Source: Protopterus annectens
Lineage: Eukaryota; Chordata; Ceratodontiformes; Protopteridae
DNA: 64,000 bases
Assembly: GCF_019279795.1 (NCBI RefSeq)
Contig: NC_056743.1
Span: 1,779,001,049 to 1,779,065,048, forward strand
Direction of reading: 5' to 3'
The notes under the pieces are model-generated. The model saw nothing but the letters and a program-made list of their open reading frames with translations. It did not search any database and was not told the origin of the DNA. Shown one piece after another: positions 25,473-36,649 of this stretch. A program made the position numbers and the translations under genes. Numbering within the stretch: position 1 is the stretch's first letter; every line of letters starts with the position of its first letter.

Positions 25473-28350
25473 TTTTTGAGATAAGTAGTCCGTGATTCCT
25501 ATAAGTCTAAATACAGGACCAGTACATGATTGCCAACTACAGAGTGGTGTCCTCTGTATACTATGTCAGTGTTATGAAAGACATTAAATACAATGTTAGT
25601 CTCATGAAGGACATTAAATATACTATGATGCTGTCATGAAGGATTTTAGATATTAAGCATGTCTGGATGATACAGGAGCCAGAAGGTGACAATGTACACC
25701 ACCATTGCTTGTATTGGCAATAACAGTCTGCTCTATACACATTCACTCAAGCAGCAGTCCATAACATATTTTGTCAATTCTCCTGTATGTACAGCATGTT
25801 TTCACAGAGATCCTTAACACTGGTGATCACATATCACAGCGCATTCTTTATACATTTCAGAATCACTCCTCCATCTTTATTGTTTATTTACATATGCAGA
25901 GCCCCTCATTTTAATACTGTTGCTCATTGCTATGATATAATACCACCATCAGAGTGTACTTTGATCAGATATGCTCCTTGGCATTTATATCATACCTGAA
26001 CAGGTATCAGAGAGGACCAAAGGGTAACGTCTATAAACAATAGTATGATTACCTTTTATACAGTAAAAGAATTAGTTAAAGATAAGAGAAACTGTCTCAT
26101 GAACACTGACAGCAGAGCATAGCCCACACAGCAAAGCCCACACATATCTCAGTATGCATCAATTATACTGTATGTGTGTTTTACAAAAGAGGAAATACTA
26201 ATCTGAATATCAAGGCCCATAGTTCTGGACTAGATGTCGCCTCTTTTCCAGTGAAGCCATATACCGTGCCATAGACTGTCACATGGAGTCCCTTATTACT
26301 GCTGCATTTTGGACATCATTAGTTATAGTAGGACTGGAACTGGGAGCTGCAGTGACAGGATGGACCACTTTGCCACCAGACTGGCACATGATCATAAAGT
26401 GCTGAATGTAACATGCAGTAAACATCCTGCATGCAGTAACTGGATCAAACTGAAGGACACCCCAGACCCATCCAGGCATCTGAATCTGTGTTTCAACATT
26501 TTAAAGACAGTGACAGTTGGGGTCTGGTGCAGGGACAGGGCTGTATTAAACGTATCTTCTACTGTCCCATTTGGATTGCTCCCTGGTGTCATGGAAAAAA
26601 AGAGAAAAAAGTTGAGAGACAAAATAAGGAAACGGTGGTTTAGTATTATGCGATACATTTTACGATGAATAACTGCTGAAATGATAACAAAGAAAATATA
26701 GTTACCAAAAAGATGACCATTGGGCATGCTACCATTCAGGAAGATATGGTAGAGTGAACTAGTGTACCTGATATGGGAGTCCTGCACATTGCCAGGATGC
26801 TGGCCAGACACATTGGTGATGCACCACCATGCATCATAAACTATTTGGCAGTTAATAGAATGGTAGCCCTTCCTATTGTGGTGCCATTACCCCCATGAAC
26901 CAGAATGGGCCCTAATTGCAAAATGGGGCAATCTTTCACATCAACCACCTCAGGAAAATGTGCCACCTCATAAAAACTACTCATGGTTCAGGCTGAGCCC
27001 TGAGGTGACATGGAAATAGATGTATTGATCCACATGTGCCAACAGTATATCCGGGAACTGCTGAAGCATCTTCACGGCATAAGCAGGGAAATACCCAACA
27101 TGTCCCCAATCTGTCTCTGGAAGGTCCCTGTGGCAGGTATGGTGAGGGCCATACATATCTTAGTATACACAGGTATAGGAAGGCCAATCCTCTCCTCAGG
27201 GCCTCTTTGGGGGACATACATTCTCACTAATCCCATTATAATATCCCTGTCTGCTCTGACTCAGTGAAGTATCTCCTGATTGTCAAAATTATGATGAGTC
27301 ATTCACTGCCTATATCTCTGCCTACTTGGCTGTTGAGCATTACTGGGTGCAAATGGTCTTGACTCAATCAAGACAAGCAGCTCAGTCTGGAAAACATCAA
27401 TGCTAGAAGTAAGGCAAAGCATCTTTTTATGATTGCAAAGCGAATAGAAAGGGTGTGATACTGCCTTTTATAATAAATATGCACTTGCAACAGATATAAG
27501 TCAAATTATGACTATGAATCACAAACGGGTAAAAAAGGGGCTCATTAGCATATGACAGATGACGTCATCTTTAATTGCCATTTCATTATGTCTTCATTTC
27601 CTTAAGTATATTTGTGGCCATCATGTGTTGGCATAAATAGGCGCTGTGAATCACTCCCTTGCTGTGCTTATTTACCAAGTTCACTGATGACCTTTACATA
27701 TTCCCATGATGAGTTTGGACACCAGCATGGGTGTCAACCACATCTGTAACATTTGGCCTCCTCACTATAATGAGCTTCCTATGTCTTCCCTAGAAAGGGA
27801 TGTTTCTAGCACTCCTAATATAACTACACTGCCAAGCAGGTAAGAAACAAAGGCAGAAGTTGGTGCACTTAAAATGTGGATCTGAATCGTAAACATGATA
27901 CTTGCTCTTTAGTAATTAAGTACATTCTTTTTTATAGTTTTCAGTAAGCTGATTCTGATTTCTTTAGTTTTCACACAGTAAATTATAGGATTCATTAACG
28001 GAGGAAAAATATTTTGGAAAATTCCTGAAATGACAGCAACATTGACTGAGCTGTTTCTGATGTATGAAGAAATGAGTACGCCGCCTGCCCCAAAAAGGAA
28101 AAGAGCAATGACAATCAGGTGACTCACACAGGTAGAGAATGCCTTCTGACGTCCATCTTTAGACGCAACTTTGTTAACAGCTATCAGGATCTTCAGATAA
28201 GTGAGGAAAATGAAACACATTGCAGAAGAAATAATTAACATAGCAAAAGCCACTGTAAATACAGAGTATGCACTTACATCTGTACATGATAACTTTATTA
28301 TTAACATATGCTCACAATAATAGCTAAAAATTTCATTCAGTCCACAGAAT
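25473..28350. repeat. Tandem duplication unit 2
   Basis: Direct copy of 22424-25452 without the SINE. It continues past 28350 into the full receptor gene, so unit 2 retains the ancestral arrangement: Harbinger relic followed by an intact receptor on the minus strand. Confidence 0.92.
26250..27300 (-). pseudogene. Harbinger-type transposase relic Y2
   Basis: Duplicate of relic Y1 with the same frame breaks and the same recognisable blocks: SSLYHIFLNGSMPNGHLFG near 26730, RFRCLDGSG near 26480 and LQFDPVTACRMFTAC near 26440. Since both copies share their lesions, the transposase was already dead before the duplication. Unlike Y1 it is not interrupted by a SINE. Confidence 0.8.
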
Positions 28351-28859
28351 TTCAAAGTAAACACAGTCCAGATGTGAATAATTGCAATCACTACTGCTGG
28401 AACCCAGCAAAGAACTCCAAGTTTTGTTGCTTTCCTATTCGTCATTATTGTTGGATAATGCAGAGGTTTACAAATCGCCTGGTAGCGGTCATAAGCCATG
28501 GCCGTGAAGATGAAACACTCAGTCATATTGAGGCATATAAACAGTCCCATTTGGATGATACATGCTATGAAATTAATGGTCTTGTCATTCCACAGTAACT
28601 GGTACAGGATTTGAGGAACTGTCACCGAAGGCAGACACATGTCCAAGACAGCTAGATTACCAATAAATGAGTACATAGGTGAGTGTAGGAGTTCATTTTG
28701 TATGATAATAGTAATGAACACAATGTTTTCTGCAAGAACAGTGGTATATACCAGCAGCAGAAAAGTGAATAAACTCAGCCGGGAAGCCCAGTCCTCAAGC
28801 CCAGACAAACCAGTAATGATGAAATGTGACTGATTCAGCTTTTCCATGGCAGCCAGCAT
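27909..28859 (-). CDS. Olfactory receptor (intact, copy 2)
   Basis: A single-exon seven-helix odorant receptor of 316 residues, of the rhodopsin-like G-protein-coupled family, expected in the ciliary membrane of olfactory neurons. Visible hallmarks: N-glycosylation site NQS at 9-11; LHSPMYSFIGNLAVLD at the first inner loop and helix 2; paired cysteines near 100 and 182; MAYDRY at 121-126 at the end of helix 3 followed by ICKPLHYPTIMT; KAFSTCVSHL at 239-248 entering helix 6; NPIIYCVKTKEIR at 290-302 in helix 7 and the tail. Length is normal for the family. The second methionine (residue 5) has a better start context (GCTGCCATGG) than the first. A splice-acceptor-like CTTTCCTTTCAG lies 13-24 bases upstream of the first ATG, suggesting an upstream non-coding exon, as is common in receptor genes. 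Subfamily not assigned. Confidence 0.95.
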   Translation of the reverse strand: MLAAMEKLNQSHFIITGLSGLEDWASRLSLFTFLLLVYTTVLAENIVFITIIIQNELLHSPMYSFIGNLAVLDMCLPSVTVPQILYQLLWNDKTINFIACIIQMGLFICLNMTECFIFTAMAYDRYQAICKPLHYPTIMTNRKATKLGVLCWVPAVVIAIIHIWTVFTLKFCGLNEIFSYYCEHMLIIKLSCTDVSAYSVFTVAFAMLIISSAMCFIFLTYLKILIAVNKVASKDGRQKAFSTCVSHLIVIALFLFGAGGVLISSYIRNSSVNVAVISGIFQNIFPPLMNPIIYCVKTKEIRISLLKTIKKNVLNY

Positions 28860-28861
28860 TC

Positions 28862-28885
28862 ATTCATATTAACTGAAAGGAAAGA
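28862..28885 (-). promoter_or_regulatory. Probable splice acceptor of the receptor 5' leader
   Basis: On the minus strand, CTTTCCTTTCAG precedes TTAATATGAATG just before the coding start. The same site occurs before copy 3 at about 30890-30913. An ATG in another frame lies between acceptor and start. No donor or promoter could be identified with confidence. Confidence 0.5.
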
Positions 28886-29062
28886 AATAACATAGCTTTC
28901 AGTCATGAACTTAAATCATGATATTATGTTTTATAACAGCAATATTTTTAGATGTATTTTTCTTTCCCTCTTTACAAACTTATCTTGTTTTACTGTCAAT
29001 GAGCTCTGTCTTTCTGTGCTAGATTTGCATTCACTGACTACAAGAATGAAAAACTGAGCAAT

Positions 29063-29381
29063 CATACCTCTCAACCTGTTAGAGTACGAAATCTGGATAA
29101 AGCCATAAATAAAAATGGGACAAATGCCCCAAAATAGGGGCAATTTTCAAATAATGCTCTTACAAATTTAGAAAGTTGATAGAATAACAGGTTTTGCATT
29201 AGAATGAATGCTCTAAAGGATATGAAGATTGAAACACAAATGCCTGTCATTGTTTTCAAGCTTCAATCTTTAATGATTTACCATTAATTTGCCAGAAAAC
29301 CATGATTTTATAAAAAAATAGACCAAAAATATGAGGCCAGAATCTGGACATTCTGTGAAAATCTGCAAATTGAGAGGTATG
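29063..29381. mobile_element. hAT-like MITE upstream of receptor copy 2
   Basis: Terminal inverted repeats are CATACCTCTCAA at the left and TTGAGAGGTATG at the right, flanked by GAGCAAT and GAGCAAG, a plausible near-8-base target duplication. It is non-coding and about 320 bp long. Copies lie at 31091-31408 (from the tandem duplication) and 508-772. Confidence 0.75.
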
Positions 29382-29621
29382 GAGCAAGTTAACAGGGAAA
29401 CATCTTTGACACCAAGCTAATTACTTTATAATAACAATATGAGTAATATTTTGTAAAGGAAATGTTTTCCTCTAGCCTTTTAATCAATAAGTTTTTGTTT
29501 TCCATTTGAATAAAGTCTACCAAGCATAAGGGGAATCCAGATGGGTGAAACAAGAATTTTCACCATGCAAATGAGAACAAGCAATGCTTCAAGAAGGGAA
29601 AATATATTTTATTTTTGTGCC

Positions 29622-29803
29622 CATACAACCCACCATGGGGTCTATATCAGAACACCAAAGAAGCGTTTAATCGAACACCTCTTCAGCAACACATAAAGAG
29701 CGAACGCATTAAAACACGAACACTCAGAACACTGATTTATTTCCCTGGGAAAGAAATCGGTAGCACAAACACACACACTTTCAAACATAACAATGTGGGG
29801 GGC
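29622..29803. mobile_element. Half of a palindromic MITE at the duplication junction
   Basis: Matches the left arm of the complete MITE at 31650-32102 (TCTATATCAGAACACCAAAG and onward) up to AATGTGGGGGGC, then switches to receptor downstream sequence. The right arm is absent because the tandem duplication joined here. Confidence 0.88.
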
Positions 29804-29936
29804 TTCCTATGTCTTCCCTAGAAAGGGATGTTTCTAGCACTCCTAATATAACTACACTGCCAAGCAGGTAAGACACAAAGGCAGAAGTTGGTGCACTTAA
29901 AATGTGGATCTGAATCGTAAACATGATACTTGCTCT

Positions 29937-30887
29937 TTAGTAATTAAGTACATTCTTTTTTATAGCTTTCAGTAAACTGATTCTGATTTCTTTTGTTTTC
30001 ACACAGTAAATTATAGGATTCATTAACGGAGGAAAAATATTTTGGAAAATTCCTGAAATGACAGCAACATTGACTGAGCTGTTTCTGATGTATGAAGAAA
30101 TGAGTACGCCGCCTGCCCCAAAAAGGAAAAGAGCAATGACAATCAGGTGACTCACACAGGTAGAGAATGCCTTCTGACGTCCATCTTTAGATGCAACTTT
30201 GTTAACAGCCATCAGGATCTTCAGATAAGTGAGGAAAATGAAACACATTGCAGAAGAAATAATTAACATAGCAAAAGCCACTGTAAATACAGAGTATGCA
30301 CTTACATCTGTACATGATAACTTTATTATTAACATATGCTCACAATAATAGCTAAAAATTTCATTCAGTCCACAGAATTTCAAAGTAAACACAGTCCAGA
30401 TGTGAATAATTGCAATCACTACTGCTGGAACCCAGCAAAGAACTCCAAGTTTTGTTGCTTTCCTATTCGTCATTATTGTTGGATAATGCAGAGGTTTACA
30501 AATCACCTGGTAGCGGTCATAAGCCATGGCCGTGAAGGTGAAACACTCAGTCATATTGAGGCATATAAACAGTCCCATTTGGATGATACATGCTATGAAA
30601 TTAATGGTCTTGTCATTCCACAGTAACTGGTACAGGATTTGAGGAACTGTCACTGAAGGCAGACACATGTCCAAGACAGCTAGATTACCAATAAATGAGT
30701 ACATAGGTGAGTGTAGGAGTTCATTTTGTATGATAATAGTAATGAACACAATGCTTTCTGCAAGAACAGTGGTATATACCAGCAGCAGAAAAGTGAATAA
30801 ACTCAGCTGGGAAGCCCAGTCCTCAAGCCCAGACAAACCAGTAATGATGAAATGTGACTGATTCAGCTTTTCCATGGCAGCCAGCAT
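29937..30887 (-). CDS. Olfactory receptor (intact, copy 3)
   Basis: A second uninterrupted receptor of 316 residues, nearly identical to the copy at 27909. I count six residue differences: R27Q, N45S (helix 1), I117T (helix 3), A128V (just after MAYDRY), I226M (helix 5 end or inner loop 3) and T308A (tail). All family motifs are kept: glycosylation site NQS, LHSPMY, MAYDRY, SYYCEH, KAFSTC and NPIIY. The start context and the acceptor-like sequence upstream (about 30890-30913) are also preserved, and about 940 bases of upstream sequence were copied with it, so promoter elements there may be shared. It likely functions as an odorant receptor with the same or similar ligand as copy 2. Confidence 0.95.
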   Translation of the reverse strand: MLAAMEKLNQSHFIITGLSGLEDWASQLSLFTFLLLVYTTVLAESIVFITIIIQNELLHSPMYSFIGNLAVLDMCLPSVTVPQILYQLLWNDKTINFIACIIQMGLFICLNMTECFTFTAMAYDRYQVICKPLHYPTIMTNRKATKLGVLCWVPAVVIAIIHIWTVFTLKFCGLNEIFSYYCEHMLIIKLSCTDVSAYSVFTVAFAMLIISSAMCFIFLTYLKILMAVNKVASKDGRQKAFSTCVSHLIVIALFLFGAGGVLISSYIRNSSVNVAVISGIFQNIFPPLMNPIIYCVKTKEIRISLLKAIKKNVLNY

Positions 30888-31090
30888 TCATTCATATTAA
30901 CTGAAAGGAAAGAAATAACATAGCTTTCAGTCATGAACTTAAATCATGATATTATGTTTTATAACAGCAATATTTTTAGATGTATTTTTCTTACCCTCTT
31001 TACAAACTTAACTTGTTTTACTGTCAATGAGCTCTGTCTTTCTGTGCTAGATTTGCATTCACTGACTACAAGAATGAAAAACTGAGCAAT

Positions 31091-31408
31091 CATACCTCTC
31101 AACCTGTTAGAGTACGAAATCTGGATAAAGCCATAAATAAAAATGGGACAAATGTCCCAAAATAGGGGCAATTTTCAAATAATGCTCTTACAAATTTAGA
31201 AAGTTGATAGAATAACAGATTTTGCATTAGAATGAATGCTCTAAAGGATATGAAGTCCAAAACACAAATGCCTGTCATTGTTATCAAGCTTCAATCTTTA
31301 ATGATTTACCTTTAATTTGCCAGAAAACCATGATTTTATAAAAAATAGACCAAAAATATGAGGCCAGAATCTGGACATTCTGTGAAAATCTTCAAATTGA
31401 GAGGTATG
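31091..31408. mobile_element. hAT-like MITE upstream of receptor copy 3
   Basis: Duplicate of 29063-29381 with the same CATACCTCTCAA / TTGAGAGGTATG termini. It arrived by the tandem duplication, not by separate transposition. Confidence 0.75.
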
Positions 31409-31649
31409 GAGCAAGTTAACATGGAAACATCTTTGACACCTATAAAGCTAATTTCTTTATAATAACAATATGAGTAATATCTTGTAAAGGAAATGTTTTC
31501 CTCTAGCCTTTTAATCAATAAGTTTTTGTTTTGCATTTGAATAAAGTCTACTAAGCATAAGGGGAATCCAGATGGGTGAAACAAGAATTTTCACCATGCA
31601 AATGAGAACAAGAAATGCTTCAAGAAGGGAAAATATATTTTATTTTTGT

Positions 31650-32102
31650 GCCCATACAACCCACCATGGGGTCTATATCAGAACACCAAAGAAGCATTTA
31701 ATCGAACACCTCTTCGGCAACACATAAAGAGCGAACGCACTAAAGCACGAACACTCAGAACACTGATTTCTTTCCCTGGGAAAGAAATTGGTAGCACAAA
31801 CACACACACTTTCAAACATAACAATGTGGGGGGCTTTGCCCCCCCACACACACGCCACCCAATGTGGGGGGCTGTGTCCCCCACATACCCCCTAACTAAA
31901 TATACCAACTCCTAGATCGCACTATGGTGGGGAAAGGGGGCAAACACATGGGGATGGCCAAGCAATTTTTTTCCCAGGGAAAGAAATCGCTGTTTCGAGC
32001 ATTCGTGCTTTAGTGCATTTCCTCTTTATGTTTCGCCAAAGACGTGTTCAATTAAATATCTCTTCCATCTTCTGATATAGACCCCAACCATGTTTCTATG
32101 TG
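31650..32102. mobile_element. Palindromic MITE with GC-rich centre
   Basis: Left arm about 31661-31815 and right arm about 31960-32092 are inverted copies of each other (GGTCTATATCAGAA, AACACATAAAGAG, TTTCCCTGGGAAAGAAAT and complements). The centre, 31823-31935, has repeated TGTGGGGGGCT...CCCCCC blocks and ATATACCAACTCCTAGATCG, the module shared with other fold-back elements. No open frame of note. One arm also occurs at 29622-29803. Confidence 0.85.
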
Positions 32103-32282
32103 TACTACTTTATCGGATCCTTCCTAATAACAGAATCTGGGAAAAATCTGTTTAGAAACAAATAAAGCTACAGGACTAGATTCTATAAGAGAGTGGAAAA
32201 TGAAAGACTCAAGCCACTGTCAGTGTATATTTATTTAATGTATTTTCTGACTTCAGGTAAATTTCCAGAAATCTGTACCATG

Positions 32283-34200
32283 ATTTTTATTTATTTATTT
32301 ATTGACATTTGTTAACCGGGTTGGTCCAGCTGGGTTTGTGGCCCATTTTCAGTGGAGACCAGAGGAGAAAAGCTCCATTAAACACACAGTTTACAGAAAA
32401 AGATCATTACATGACAGGAAAAGATAAATCTAATCTAATTAATAAAACTACAAGTGGAACTTATAACATGGGGAGGCAAGAATCAAACAGTGTAAAGGTA
32501 AATAATTTACAGAAGTAACAATGTATTTACATATTTACAAGAAAAGTTAAATCATCTGGAAAAAGGAATCAGAGAATAGAATGTAGTAGAGGTATACAAG
32601 CTGTATGTGGGTAGATTAAGGAGGGGTGGCAAAAGTTTAGGTTGGGGCTTGGCAGGGACAGATTTTAGTGTTAAGTAGGTGAATTTTAAGTTTTTCTTGA
32701 AAGTGGGTTGTATGACTGATGTAACGTATGTCTCTGGGAAGATTGTTCCAAGCTTGGGTAATGGAATATTTATAGAGGAGCTTACCTATTGTTTTTTTGG
32801 GGGTTGGTAAGTATGTAGTAGTAATTGATTAGAGGTACAGGGAGTATGAGAAGGAGAATGCTAGAGATGAGGGAAGTGAGAGTAGGGCAGGATGAAGGAT
32901 TGTAGAGAATGGTGTGTAGAATTTGAAGTTGTAATAACAGCAGTACATGGGGGAACTCAAGCCAATGGAGATGATTTAAGGATAGGCAGTGATGTGCATT
33001 ATATGGGGCATTAGTGGCAAATCTAGCTATCTTATGGTACGTTTGCTGGAGTTTATTTAAGATTGTAGTTTGAAAGTTGGTAAACACAGGGGCTGCATAG
33101 GTGAGGGAGGGTAGGAGAAAGGCTTGGGCAAGGGAGAGTCTTGCATTTGGTATTAGTAATTTTTTGTTATGGTAAAATAAACTCAGTTTCTGGTGTGTCT
33201 TTTTTATACTTTTAAGTATATGCATATTAAATTTGACTTCATCGTCGATGATTATACCTAAGAGTTTAGTGTGAACTTCAGGTATGATAATAGTGTTATT
33301 TGAGGAAGAGATGGTAAAGGTGGATTTGTGGAGAGTGAGTGAGCAGGGAAGAAATAGTAAGAGTTTTGTCTTTTTAGGGTTAAGGATGAGAAGGTTACTG
33401 GTTAGCCATTGTTCAGTAGATAGGAAGACTTGTGGAGTACGATTGTGGAGTTCAGAGATGTTGTCAGAGATGGAGAAGAGAGTAGAATTGTCGGCATATT
33501 GGATGAGGGAGGATTGTTGGCAGGATATGTGGAGGTCATTGGTAAAGACATTGAACAGGAGGGGACCCAGGATGGAGCGTTGGGGTACACCTGTTGGGAC
33601 AGGTATGAAAAGAGAAGAGGGAGAGAGCCATTCAACAAATTGTTGTCTACAGGATTAGTAGCTGGAGAAATAGGCAAGGGAGGAGGAGGATAGACTGAGA
33701 TTAGCAAGTTTTGATAATAGAAGGGGCTGGGAGACTGCATCAAAGGCCTTGTAAAAGGTCAAGGAAGAGACAGAAGATGAGTTTATTATTGTCTAAGGCT
33801 TCTGCAGTGGTATGGGTGAAGGATAGAAGGGCAGTTGTTGTGCAATTGTTGGGACGAAAACCATGCTGAGTAGGAGTGAGAAGATTGTGTGTGAGGAGGT
33901 GGTTTAGAAGTTGTGACTGGATGCATTTTTCAAGAAGCTTGGAGAGGGGTGATAGGATAGCTATGGGGTGATAATTAGATGGGTCAGTAGAGTTGCCACG
34001 TTTATGTAGTGGGATGGTGAAGAAGGATTTCCAAAGGGTTGGGACAGTGGATTCCTGTACAGATCAACTGATTAGTATGGACACTGGATAAGCTATGGTG
34101 TCTGCATCTAGTTTGAGAAAGGTAGGAGGTAGATTATCTGTGGATGAAGAGCAGCATTTTGTGCTTGCATTATATCAGGAGAGGATTGTAGGCCATGTTT
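32283..34200 (-). mobile_element. L2-like (Jockey-superfamily) LINE, RT and 3' end
   Basis: A second LINE lineage, read right to left. About 34080-33400 encodes RT in several frames: LLTPTQHGFRPNNCTT, FLDL.KAFDAVSQPLL, GVPQRSILGPLLFNVFTNDL and QYADNSTLL. The last is the catalytic box, with asparagine in place of the second aspartate. The stretch 33225-32782 gives the C-terminal region (LSLAQAFLLPSLTYAAPVF, HKIARFATNAPYNAHH). The 3' end is GGTTAACAAATGTCAATAAATAAAT at the left, matching the tail at 54150-54266. Frames are broken and the 5' end beyond about 34200 is unclear. The clade is my best guess; Rex1-like is the alternative. Confidence 0.75.
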
Positions 34201-34449
34201 GCCAAAGATAGACCTATTAGTTTGCTTTAGATAATGATGTGTCAGCTTTCTGAATGGAGCTGATGATCATTCACTCAACTGTGCACTTACGCTAGAATTT
34301 CTTAAGAGGGAGGGTCAACCCTATCCATTCACATACCTTGTATTCCTTCTAGGTAGTGCATATATTTATAGTACTTCCCTCTTAATCACTTCACCTTGCC
34401 TTTCTCCTTCCTCATGTTAATGATCAAAACTTCCCTCAAGCAATGTTGT

Positions 34450-34662
34450 CATGTATTCCTTTCCTTTCTTTCCCTTCCCTTTCCACTCCTTTCCTTTCCT
34501 TTCCCTTCCTTTCCTTTCCTATCCTTTCCTCTACATCCCTTTCCTTTCCATTTCCTCTCCTTTCCTTTCATTTCCTTTCCTCTTCTTTCCTTTCCTCTCC
34601 TCTCATTCCATTTCCTTTCCTTTCCTTTCCTTTCCTTCTCTTCCCTTTCATTTTCTTTCCTT
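34450..34662. repeat. (TTTCC)n pentanucleotide array
   Basis: An imperfect array of TTTCC and variants such as TCTCC over about 210 bases. Phe/Ser/Pro- and Lys/Glu-rich frames here are artefacts. Confidence 0.95.
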
Positions 34663-35279
34663 GTACTATATACTGTCCATAACATAGTTCGTCTATATCC
34701 CACAGGTTTTTAGAAAGTTGCTTTTCACAGGATCTATAGGGAAATGCATCTCTCTGTCCCTGCAGGTAATTGTTTTCCCTAGATTCCATACGTCATCATT
34801 ATTAGTGCACAGATATCTCACTTCAGATATAATGACAACATTAGCCCATGCTTTAACTGTTTATTATGTCTTTGTCAGCAACATAATACAGCCTTACCAA
34901 TCATGCTTTAAAGGACTACAGTATATACAAACTATAATGTAGCACACCTTACATTTCCATAACAGAACCTAAATGTCATCAACCATGGTTAATATACAGA
35001 AAAGAAACACCAACAGAAGAGCCACTAACTAACACCACCTAAATGGCTGAATAGAACTACCACACCCCTATACATTCAGTCTTCAAAGCAACAGCCTCTG
35101 CAAGTGATTAGAACATATTTAGAGTGGGAAAGTACCTTGCAGGGATGCCAATTTCCTTAGCAATCCAGCAAGGTGGGTGCTGGGATATGGCAGTACACAT
35201 GAAGGTGTGTCTCATCTATGTTTTTGCACTTTCTGTATACAAAGATAATTTTCAGGATTCCTGATAACCTCATTGAAAT
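34663..35279. other. No recognisable gene
   Basis: No family motif, SINE box or terminal repeat was recognised. Confidence 0.4.
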
Positions 35280-35520
35280 ATATTGTCTTACACACAATTC
35301 CAGTTACGGGCAAACACCAAATTGTAAAATCAAAAGGAAATTAAAAACACACTTTTGGTTACCCCAGCACAGATTTAAAAATCCATCTTTATTTCCATTA
35401 ATCTTCAAAGATTACATTCTAAATTCCAAATAAGCATTATACATAAAAGCAAAACAAAAAAGAAAAAACGTAAATTCCAAACATTCTATAATAAATATTT
35501 CCTGATTAAATGCATATTAT
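35280..35520. repeat. Left member of a direct repeat pair flanking PLE C
   Basis: Matches 39478-39745 in the same orientation with moderate divergence. Shared pieces include GGGCAAA(C/T)(A/G)CCAAATTG, AAAAATCCATCTTT and TTTCTGATTAAA (here TTCCTGATTAAA). The pair may be the terminal direct repeats that Penelope-like elements can carry, or two copies of an unrelated dispersed repeat. Confidence 0.6.
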
Positions 35521-35545
35521 ATTAAGTCAGTATTAGGGGTTCTTA

Positions 35546-35854
35546 TCACATAGTCGATCTTGTACAAGTTTGAACAATATATGGTCGAGACCATAAATTC
35601 AAACTTGTACAAGTTCGAGCATTTCAATGGAAATCTCTGTAAGGGGAGGTTTCCATTCTGTTGAATGAGGTACTTTCTTGGAGTTGGTATATTTAAGTAG
35701 TGGGGGGTGCCGGGGGGCTTGCCCTCCTGCTTACAACAGTTTATTTTGTTTTTCCTTCTTTTTTTTTTTTTTAATTCATAGTCTAAGTTTTGCATCTTTA
35801 AATGGAACGGTTCGTACATTTTGTGTTCAAAGTTATAAAAATTTGACTATGTGA
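35546..35854. mobile_element. Fold-back MITE-like element
   Basis: The ends are inverted: TCACATAGTC at the left and GACTATGTGA at the right. Inside is a hairpin with CTTGTACAAGTTTGAA and its complement (35570-35612), and a reverse-orientation core with GGAGTTGGTATATTTAAGTA, TGGGGGGTGCC and GGGGGGCTTGCCC. The core is the module seen in the other fold-back elements. Confidence 0.6.
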
Positions 35855-36649
35855 GATAGTCCCCAATATTAGAGCCTAACAACAAATATTTGCTAATTAA
35901 ATTATTATTCAATTTGGCTGTAATCCATTTACAAAAATATATAGTTTTATTTTTTTAATCAGATATCTGAAATGTTCACAAAAAAAAAATCAGGATTCTA
36001 TCAAACAGATAATACATTATTTCAAAAATGATGGGTGACTGTTGTGTTTTTCTTTAAAAATAAGACCATAAAATTCCCGCCTGAAAACAGTTCTTATTAG
36101 CACATAGTCTCAGATATTGCCCATCTATATAGAAACAATGTATACAGAGAGCACCCTTTGAACATATAAACATCTTTGATACCCATGTCTCCTGATGTGA
36201 CACTATGTACTACCCAATCTGTTACAGTCAAGGACTTTCTATTTAAGACTCTTTAAATTAAGTTAGATAAGTGTCTCATCAGACCAAATTTTTAAAAATC
36301 CTTTAAAAAGGGTGTATAACTTGTAACAAAATAAATATCATTGTTCCTCTACTGATGGCTAATTAGGTGCTTCCTAATATTTTTCCAAAATGTAAAGAAG
36401 AGGTTAATTGCTTATCCGAGCAACCTCTAACTCACAACTTCTGAGCAATTTCCTCGGCTAGTGTCTCAAACTCTTAAATTTTAGAGCATTCATTTCTTGC
36501 TCTGAGAAATTCTTCATACGAGAGAGAATTAATTAAGAGGCAGGGTTGCAAGAACAGTATTCAAAACATGTTCACCAAGGTAGGCTTCCTAAATAAATTT
36601 GACTGCACCTACCCATTTTACAGAAAAAAATAAATCTATGTATTGGAGG

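Larger units (their letters stand above)
27774..29801. repeat. Second tandem duplication, copy 1 (~2.03 kb)
   Basis: Direct copy of 29802-31832, covering the receptor gene, its upstream region, a hAT-like MITE and half of a palindromic MITE. The junction at 29802-29805 (GCTT) is shared by the two joined sequences. Confidence 0.93.
29802..31832. repeat. Second tandem duplication, copy 2
   Basis: Copy of 27774-29801. Its right end lies inside the complete MITE, which continues beyond it with the GC-rich centre and second arm. Confidence 0.93.

Noticed and set aside
28308-28598. 96-residue plus-strand frame within the receptor gene (also 30336-30626)
   Set aside because: Antisense to a well-supported receptor coding sequence and without family motifs.
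34396-34789. Phe/Ser/Pro-rich and Lys/Glu-rich frames
   Set aside because: They are translations of the TTTCC pentanucleotide array.
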